Source: an uncultured Eubacterium sp. (GTDB lineage Bacteria; Bacillota; Clostridia; Lachnospirales; Lachnospiraceae). Taken from it: a stretch of DNA of 35,033 nucleotides. Positions 30,708 to 35,033 of the stretch are shown here, in pieces. The notes beneath the pieces were generated by a model. That model did no database searches. It was not told the DNA's origin and saw nothing but the letters and a program-made list of their open reading frames with translations. The stretch's first letter is position 1; every line of letters begins with the position of its first letter. The stretch is taken from assembly GCA_910584595.1 (NCBI GenBank), contig CAJUBQ010000044.1:1-35033 (forward strand). Direction: 5' to 3'. Made by a program: the position numbers and the translations under genes.

Positions 30708-31544
30708 ATGTCAGACGCAAAACAGTTTAACATTGGCGGCATGCCAATTAAGGTTAAGGACGAAGCCGCCAGGGAGGATTTAAAAAATTTGAAAGACAAC
30801 CTGTCGTTCGGGCGGCAGGGCCCCGGCATACATAACAGCATGTTCCGGGGGCTGTGTTTGGGACATTCGGTCACGGACGAGCAAAAGGAAACGATTGCGG
30901 CGGGAAGATTTGAAAATATGTACGTTGGCGATTACTGGGAAGTGGGCGGCGTGCTTTACCGCATCGCTCATGTTGACTATTGGCTGAGCAACGGAGACTC
31001 GCCATGCACCCGGCACCATGTGTTGGTTGTGCCGGACACATGCCTTTACATTGCGCAGATGCATAACACTGCGTCCGGACAATATGAAGCGGGAGAAGCA
31101 AATACAACAGAAGGCGGCTATATCGGCAGCGACATGTACAAGACAGGGCTTGCGCAGGCAAAAACAATCATCACGAACGCTTTTGGCGCGTCGCATATCC
31201 TCTCTCACAGAGAATTGCTTGTAAACACCGTGGTAAACGGGAAGCCGGCCAGTCATGCATGGTATGACAGCACTGTAGAACTAATGAATGAACCTATGGT
31301 ATACGGCAGTTACATTTTTACTCCGGCGTGTGACGGCGCAACAATTACATTCCGTCATACGATTGACAAATCGCAGCTTGCATTGTTTGCGCTGCGTCCG
31401 GATATGATCTGTAACCGCGTGAACTGGTGGCTTCGTGGCGTTGTTTCGGGCGCTGATTTTGCCAATGTCAACGGCGACGGCAATGCGGGCTGTAACTACG
31501 CTTCCAGTCCGCTTGGCGTTCGCCCGGCTTTCGGCATCTGTTAA
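30708..31544 (+). CDS. DGR target: variable tail-tip (receptor-binding) protein
   Basis: A 278-residue protein after GGGAGGAAG. The N-terminus (MSDAKQFNIGGMPIKVKDEA, then EDLKNLKDNLS) resembles the attachment part of phage structural proteins. The C-terminal ~200 residues form the ligand domain, with NWWLR, ANVNGDGNAG and a final GVRPAFGIC, the usual end of DGR target proteins with a C-type-lectin-like fold. Residues 237-275 lie in the variable repeat. Eight residues differ from the template: Gly244, Asp250, Gly256, Asp257, Gly261, Tyr264, Ser267, Ala274. It sits at the end of the tail genes, so it probably binds the host surface. Confidence 0.92.
   Translation: MSDAKQFNIGGMPIKVKDEAAREDLKNLKDNLSFGRQGPGIHNSMFRGLCLGHSVTDEQKETIAAGRFENMYVGDYWEVGGVLYRIAHVDYWLSNGDSPCTRHHVLVVPDTCLYIAQMHNTASGQYEAGEANTTEGGYIGSDMYKTGLAQAKTIITNAFGASHILSHRELLVNTVVNGKPASHAWYDSTVELMNEPMVYGSYIFTPACDGATITFRHTIDKSQLALFALRPDMICNRVNWWLRGVVSGADFANVNGDGNAGCNYASSPLGVRPAFGIC
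31417..31533 (+). repeat. DGR variable repeat (VR)
   Basis: A 117-bp copy of the template at 32269-32385 (constant offset 852). Substitutions at template adenines: 31438, 31455, 31473, 31476, 31488, 31489, 31497, 31507 and 31528; these are A to G (seven), A to T (31497) and A to C (31528). One other change is C to T at 31457. The identical GC-rich run 31509-31527 near the 3' end is the likely start of mutagenic homology. Divergence begins right after 31533. Confidence 0.93.
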
Positions 31545-31551
31545 TCTTTCA

Positions 31552-31574
31552 TCTCCACCCCTTGTGGGTGGAGA
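31552..31574 (+). other. hairpin just downstream of the variable repeat
   Basis: Perfect 9-bp stem TCTCCACCC / GGGTGGAGA with loop CTTGT, starting 8 bases after the target stop codon. Hairpin/cruciform elements at this place promote retrohoming in the Bordetella phage DGR, so the same role is likely here. It has no T-run, so it is a poor intrinsic terminator. Confidence 0.7.
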
Positions 31575-31590
31575 CAGCGGAGGGTGAAAA

Positions 31591-32226
31591 ATGTCAGTGC
31601 CAAAGGGAAAGCGGAAAGAATCAAAGTTTGAAGCGCAGCATCACTTTTACAGGCTGCGGGCAGAGGTGACAAACCTGATGCTTCTGGATTTTGGGTTTTC
31701 CGAAGAAAAATATCGGAAACACATGGAACGGTACCGGGAAACACATGCAAAGACGGTAAATGTGGATGAAGTTGTGGAGCGGCACCGGAAAAAATGCGAC
31801 AGCTTCAAAAAATGGTTCATAGACAAAGAATGCGACGCCGTGTTGGAAACGCTGCGGCGCATAGGATGTGAATTTACAATCGGAAATTCCATATACCCGT
31901 CAGAAACTCCGGCAAAAGTAATGGAGTTCTGTGAGCGCAGGAAACACATAGATGAAGCGATTGCGCAGTGTTATGTGCTGAAACAGGAATTGCAGTATAT
32001 TATCAGTTCCCTTCCTGTAAACATCAACAAATATGAAAGGCTTGCGGCAGACATCGATCAACAGATCGCATTATACAAGGGCGTGCGGCAGTCTGACAAC
32101 AGGCTTTTGAAAAAGAAGCCGAACAAAGCGAAAAACGGCGGGGAGAAACAGGAAGGGAAAACCGGAAACGGCAGGGGCCAGGAAAGGAATGCCGGAAACA
32201 GGAAGGAACAGGAAAGAAAGGCCTGA
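31591..32226 (+). CDS. avd: DGR accessory protein (Avd-like four-helix bundle)
   Basis: A 211-residue protein between the variable and template repeats, the usual place for the accessory variability determinant. Residues 1-165 are helical: MSVPKGKRKESKFEAQHHFY, VTNLMLLDFGFSEEKYRKHM, GNSIYPSETPAKVMEFCERR, DEAIAQCYVLKQELQYIISS. The 'MSVPK..R..SK.E..' start and 'NSIYP....' are typical of these four-helix proteins. Residues 170-211 are a very basic, repeat-rich tail (KKKPNKAKNGGEKQEGKTGN). It likely binds the reverse transcriptase and the template RNA. GGAGGGTG lies upstream. Confidence 0.82.
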   Translation: MSVPKGKRKESKFEAQHHFYRLRAEVTNLMLLDFGFSEEKYRKHMERYRETHAKTVNVDEVVERHRKKCDSFKKWFIDKECDAVLETLRRIGCEFTIGNSIYPSETPAKVMEFCERRKHIDEAIAQCYVLKQELQYIISSLPVNINKYERLAADIDQQIALYKGVRQSDNRLLKKKPNKAKNGGEKQEGKTGNGRGQERNAGNRKEQERKA

Positions 32227-32268
32227 AAGACACAAATTTATAACATTAATATGGGGCGGCTTTTGTAT

Positions 32269-32385
32269 GCGTGAACTGGTGGCTTCGTGACGTTGTTTCG
32301 GGCGCTAACTTTGCCAATGTCAACAGCAACGGCAATGCGAACTGTAACAACGCTTCCAATCCGCTTGGCGTTCGCCCGGATTTCG
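32269..32385 (+). repeat. DGR template repeat (TR)
   Basis: A 117-bp invariant template, rich in AAC codons when read in the target frame (WWLRDVVSGANFANVNSNGN, then ANCNNASNPLGVRPDF). Adenines are placed at first and second codon positions, so that adenine-specific errors change residues while not creating stop codons. It shares 107 of 117 bases with the variable repeat. It starts 43 bases after the avd stop and is probably transcribed as the RNA template. Confidence 0.93.
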
Positions 32386-32559
32386 AGGACGCTTACAAGA
32401 CCTGAAAGCAGGCAGGCGTCCAGCCGAAAGGAAAAGCTGTCCCTGCCAATCGGCTAAATGCAAGCATATCCATATAGGGATGTGGGGCCGCGCCGTGTCG
32501 GTCCGCCCTATGCGGCGAGACACGTCAAGCCGATAGCCGGGGCTTAACTCAGGGAAGGG
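32386..32559 (+). ncRNA. structured spacer of the DGR template RNA
   Basis: A 174-base segment between the template and the reverse transcriptase, with no gene. It can fold into several nested stems: GGCAGG (32411-32416)/CCTGCC (32442-32447) with inner CAGC/GCTG, long-range ATCGGCT (32449-32455)/AGCCGAT (32528-32534), and hairpin CGTGTC-ggt-CCGC / GCGG-cga-GACACG (32494-32524). In the Bordetella DGR the matching spacer is needed for self-primed cDNA synthesis and binds the RT-Avd complex. The role here is inferred. Confidence 0.65.
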
Positions 32560-33879
32560 ATGGAGGGATGGGAACATGGCGCTATGAAGGATAACAAAAC
32601 AACAGGCGTTAATAACGGAATTACAGGCATTGATAACGGAATCACAGGCGTTAATAACGGAATTACAGGCATTGATAACGGAATCACAGGCGATGATGAC
32701 AAAACAGAGGGCGTCAGCAACAAAATTACAGATTTGAACGTGCTTTACGATGCGTTTTTAGCGTCCATGAAAGGAAGCGCATGGAAAGAAGAGCCGCAGA
32801 AGTTTGAAATGAATTTCCTTTCGGAAATCGTAAAGCTGAAACGGGAGCTTGAAACAAGGGAATACCGGACGACGCCCGGCTCCGAGTTTACGCTGAGCGA
32901 GCGCGGGAAAATCCGTTACATCCACGGCGGGAGGATGCGCGACCGCGTGGTTCGCCACGCCTTGTGCGACGCGGTGTTGGATGAGGCGATCAAGCCGTAT
33001 CTGATCCACAACAACAGCGCAAGCCAGAAAGGCAAAGGAATCAGCTTCGCAAGGAAGATGTTTGAGCGGGATCTTCACAATTACTGGCTGAAGCATCGGA
33101 CCAATCAAGGCTATGTCGGCTTCGTGGATTTTTCAAAGTTTTACGACAACATCAGGCATGATAGGGTAAAAGAGATGGTTTCCGCAAAAGTCGATGAATT
33201 TTCCGGATGGCTTTTCGGGCGGATCGTAGACGAATTCCGGATAGACGTTTCTTATATGAACGATGAAGAATATGCGGATTGCATGAATCAGCGGTTCGAT
33301 TCTGTAAAATACCATGAAAGCGTCCCTGAGGAATGGCGGACAGGGCGGAAATTTATGGCGAAATCGGCAGACATCGGGGATCAGGCGTCACAGGACATTG
33401 GCGTCTTTTACCCGGCGCGGATTGACAACTATGCAAAAATCGTTCGAGGGGCGAAGATGTACGGGCGGTACATGGATGACATTTACATTATCGGGGAAAC
33501 AAAAGATTATGTGGAATCCGTTATTCAGGGAATAGCGGAGCAGGCAAAAAGCCTGGGGATTTTCATTAACGAAAGAAAAACGCGAATCGTGAAGCTGTCA
33601 CAGACTTTTAAATATTTGCAGATAAAGTACAGCCTTTCAGATTCCGGAAAAGTCATAAAGAGGATTAACCCAAAATCCGTCACGCGGGAGCGGAGGAAGC
33701 TGAAAGCGTATAAAAGGCTGTGCGAGAAAGGCGGGATGGAATACGCCGCAGTCGAACAGGCATACAAGTCATGGATGGGGGCCAATGTCCAGGTCATGTC
33801 AAAAAAACAGGCAAAAAACATGAAACAGCTTTATAAGGAATTATTTGGAAAGGAGCCAGGATGGAAAAAGAAAAAATAG
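32560..33879 (+). CDS. DGR reverse transcriptase
   Basis: A 439-residue reverse transcriptase if started at ATG 32560 (AGGGAAGGG directly upstream); ATG 32584 is an alternative. Residues ~16-43 are a low-complexity repeat GVNNGITGIDNGIT ×2. Fingers/palm motifs: GGRMRDRVVRHALCD; GFVDFSKFYDNI (Asp190); the DGR-specific IGDQASQ (residues 272-278) in place of the group II-intron form; and YMDD (304-307). A basic thumb follows (SVTRERRKLKAYKRLCEKGG). It would copy the template RNA with errors at adenines, giving cDNA that replaces the variable repeat. It ends beside the XkdX-region genes. Confidence 0.95.
   Translation: MEGWEHGAMKDNKTTGVNNGITGIDNGITGVNNGITGIDNGITGDDDKTEGVSNKITDLNVLYDAFLASMKGSAWKEEPQKFEMNFLSEIVKLKRELETREYRTTPGSEFTLSERGKIRYIHGGRMRDRVVRHALCDAVLDEAIKPYLIHNNSASQKGKGISFARKMFERDLHNYWLKHRTNQGYVGFVDFSKFYDNIRHDRVKEMVSAKVDEFSGWLFGRIVDEFRIDVSYMNDEEYADCMNQRFDSVKYHESVPEEWRTGRKFMAKSADIGDQASQDIGVFYPARIDNYAKIVRGAKMYGRYMDDIYIIGETKDYVESVIQGIAEQAKSLGIFINERKTRIVKLSQTFKYLQIKYSLSDSGKVIKRINPKSVTRERRKLKAYKRLCEKGGMEYAAVEQAYKSWMGANVQVMSKKQAKNMKQLYKELFGKEPGWKKKK
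32605..32688 (+). repeat. two identical 42-bp direct repeats in the RT gene
   Basis: The 42-bp unit at 32605-32646 is repeated exactly at 32647-32688, and each unit consists of two similar 21-bp halves. They encode G(V/I)(N/D)NGIT four times at the N-terminus of the reverse transcriptase. Copies stay in frame if the unit number changes by slippage. Asn and Thr codons dominate the unit. Confidence 0.9.
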
Positions 33880-34190
33880 AAAAAGCGAAAACAGAAAAAG
33901 TAAAAATAGCGTTTCAAAATGGGACGGAAATGGAGGCTGAGGAAAACGGGAGCAGCCTGATTACAGATAGCAGGCCGGATTTTCCGGCGGATTTGTCATC
34001 GGTTGCCGTTATTGGAGCAGGAGGGGAGCGCATTTATAAAAACGCGGAAATCGTGGAATGCGCATCCGTGGATAACCGTTATTGGTTTACTTTTAGGGAA
34101 ATCCCGGAATCGGAAAGGATTGCAAGGCAGACGCAGGCGAACATAGAATATGTGGCGATGATGGCGGACATTGATCTGGAGGAGGCGTAA
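33861..34190 (+). CDS. small hypothetical phage protein after the DGR (109 aa)
   Basis: A 109-residue protein that starts within the end of the RT gene in another frame, with AAAGGAGCC upstream. It has a Lys/Glu-rich N-terminus (MEKEKIEKAKTEKVKIAFQN), then beta-rich RPDFPADLSSVAVIGAGGER and VDNRYWFTFREIPESERIAR. The C-terminus resembles small proteins found next to XkdX genes in Clostridia phages, with no known role. The 'ansatz' of a tail-tip accessory is inference from position. Confidence 0.65.
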   Translation: MEKEKIEKAKTEKVKIAFQNGTEMEAEENGSSLITDSRPDFPADLSSVAVIGAGGERIYKNAEIVECASVDNRYWFTFREIPESERIARQTQANIEYVAMMADIDLEEA

Positions 34191-34194
34191 GGAT

Positions 34195-34359
34195 ATGGAA
34201 AAAACAAAGGAAAGCGCACACAGCAAGAACTACGAAAAAGTCAAAGAATATTATAACGGCGGGTACTGGAAGGAAGCGCGGGTGAAGAATGCGGTTACAA
34301 AAGGCTGGATCACCGAGGACGAATACACAGAGATTACAGGAAACCGCTATGACAGTTGA
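34195..34359 (+). CDS. xkdX: XkdX family protein (54 aa)
   Basis: ATG 34195 with GGAGGAGG upstream. The product has NYEKVKEYYNGGYWKEARVK and NAVTKGWITEDEYTEITGN, which matches the XkdX family 'YekVKxYYdxGxWtxxrVknAVxkGwITxeEYxeITG'. XkdX genes lie between tail-fibre and lysis genes in PBSX-type phages. The molecular role is unclear. Its place right after the DGR shows that the DGR was inserted between the usual tail genes. Confidence 0.9.
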   Translation: MEKTKESAHSKNYEKVKEYYNGGYWKEARVKNAVTKGWITEDEYTEITGNRYDS

Positions 34360-34444
34360 TAGGAACGAAGCGGCAGTAGGTATCTATGCTTGAAGATGAT
34401 TACCCTGCAACATAGTCGGGCAAGCTGGGAGCTTAGAAAAAATA

Positions 34445-34675
34445 ATGAGTTATCATATAGATGCTGTTTTAAAACGTATATTGATTGACAAAAATGAGTG
34501 CAGCCATTTAGCGGATGAATATATCTGCACTTGCGAAACCAGTAAATATTACATGGATGTTCCGCCGGACGGGCGCTGCTATAAAGATGGCGGATGTACA
34601 CAATATGAAGATGAAACTGGCGGGATTATGTCAGATGAATTCTGCGAGGATCAGGAAAAGGATACGGGAGATTAA
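34445..34675 (+). CDS. small cysteine-rich hypothetical protein (76 aa)
   Basis: A 76-residue acidic protein, MSYHIDAVLKRILIDKNECS, with seven cysteines (ECSHLA, YICTCETS, GRCYKDGGC, EFCEDQ), suggesting metal binding or a small knotted fold. The preceding ribosome site is weak (GGGAGC about 15 bases upstream). No family recognised. It may be an accessory (moron-like) gene at the tail/lysis boundary. Confidence 0.5.
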   Translation: MSYHIDAVLKRILIDKNECSHLADEYICTCETSKYYMDVPPDGRCYKDGGCTQYEDETGGIMSDEFCEDQEKDTGD

Positions 34676-34681
34676 GCCACA

Positions 34682-34930
34682 ATGGATGAAGACAGTTTTT
34701 TAGAATTGCTGGAAATTTACATAGACATGGCAGAAAAGCAGGAAGAAATGATATACCGGCTTGGAAAAGTTACAAAAAGGCTGGCCGAAGACCTGAAGCT
34801 TTTGCGAAATGACCAGCAATATTCAGATGAATTGGCAAGAAAGCCAGATGACAAATTGAATCAGGACATGGCAATTATTGATGAGGTCATGGATCAGTAT
34901 AAAGAAGAAAAAGCAGAATTGGAGCCGTAA
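34682..34930 (+). CDS. small coiled-coil hypothetical protein (82 aa)
   Basis: An acidic 82-residue protein, MDEDSFLELLEIYIDMAEKQ, helical almost throughout (RLGKVTKRLAEDLKLLRND) with heptad-like leucines that suggest a coiled coil. It has no signal peptide or membrane segment. 'GGGAGATTAAGCC' supplies the ribosome site, overlapping the previous stop. Its position just before a haemolysin/holin-type gene suggests a place in the lysis or tail-tip set, but function is unknown. Confidence 0.55.
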   Translation: MDEDSFLELLEIYIDMAEKQEEMIYRLGKVTKRLAEDLKLLRNDQQYSDELARKPDDKLNQDMAIIDEVMDQYKEEKAELEP

Positions 34931-34960
34931 GACTTTTCTTTTGGAAGGAGGCGAGACAAA

Positions 34961-35033
34961 ATGGACACACCAATCACGCGTGCGGAGCATGAAGAATTCA
35001 GCAGACGCATGGAAGCGGAAAACAAGCGTTTGA
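34961..35033 (+). CDS. start of a probable XhlA-type haemolysin (partial)
   Basis: ATG 34961 with GGAAGGAGGCGAG upstream. The frame runs off the right edge: MDTPITRAEHEEFSRRMEAE, then NKRL. The 'MDTPITRAEHEEF.rRMe.E..R' start is that of XhlA-type/haemolysin proteins that work with a holin in PBSX-like phages, usually followed by a membrane span at the C-terminus. Only 24 residues are visible. Confidence 0.6.
   Translation, partial: MDTPITRAEHEEFSRRMEAENKRL

Noticed and set aside
30708..31544. second DGR target elsewhere in the window
   Set aside because: No other gene ends in the WWLR...GVRP pattern and no other copy of the template was seen.
1..35033. CRISPR array, tRNA or rRNA genes, insertion sequence
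   Set aside because: No regularly spaced repeats, cloverleaf-like segments, rRNA-like conserved runs or transposase reading frame were seen.

Overview
The window is most of a contractile-tailed phage or prophage genome (myovirus morphology, PBSX/XkdK-type tail) from a low-to-moderate GC Firmicute. AGGAGG-type ribosome sites, the PBSX-like gene families and the style of the small accessory genes point to a Clostridia host, probably Lachnospiraceae; this is inference, since no host gene is visible. Every convincing gene is on the + strand.

Layout. 1-6.9 kb: a packed early region of about twenty small genes, many cysteine-rich and unassigned. Recognisable members are a PD-(D/E)XK-type nuclease, a DUF3850/ASCH-like protein, an XRE repressor-like regulator, a radical SAM enzyme and a RecU-like Holliday junction resolvase. 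7.0-9.8 kb: ParA, a two-part unknown protein and ParB, suggesting plasmid-like maintenance. 9.9-10.3 kb: an ASCH gene interrupted by a stop codon. 10.7-11.2 kb: a sigma-like (ArpU/DUF1492 type) late regulator followed by a perfect 17-bp-stem terminator. 11.3-18.9 kb: head genes (terminase small and large, portal, minor head, scaffold, decoration, major capsid, connectors). 18.9-30.7 kb: tail genes (terminator, sheath, tube, a tail chaperone with an A AAA AAC -1 frameshift site, tape measure, LysM protein, CHAP-XkdQ fusion, XkdR/S/T/U, tail-collar fibre). 30.7-33.9 kb: a complete diversity-generating retroelement (DGR). 33.9-35.0 kb: XkdX, small genes and the start of a probable XhlA-type haemolysin, where lysis genes would begin.

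The central finding is the DGR. A tail-tip protein (30708-31544) ends in a variable repeat (31417-31533). A 117-bp template repeat (32269-32385) lies about 850 bp downstream. Within it 9 of 23 template adenines are substituted in the variable copy, against 1 of 94 other bases. An accessory Avd-like gene lies between the repeats, a hairpin sits just after the variable gene, and a reverse transcriptase with the DGR-type IGDQASQ and YMDD motifs follows a structured spacer. The system would rewrite the receptor-binding tip of the tail. Together with ParA/ParB it suggests a phage that may persist as a plasmid and retarget itself to new hosts.

Several genes look damaged or recoded: a zinc-ribbon remnant (952-1041), the ASCH gene (9902-10339) and the XkdU-like baseplate gene (29162-29916). 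No integrase, tRNA, rRNA or CRISPR array was seen.
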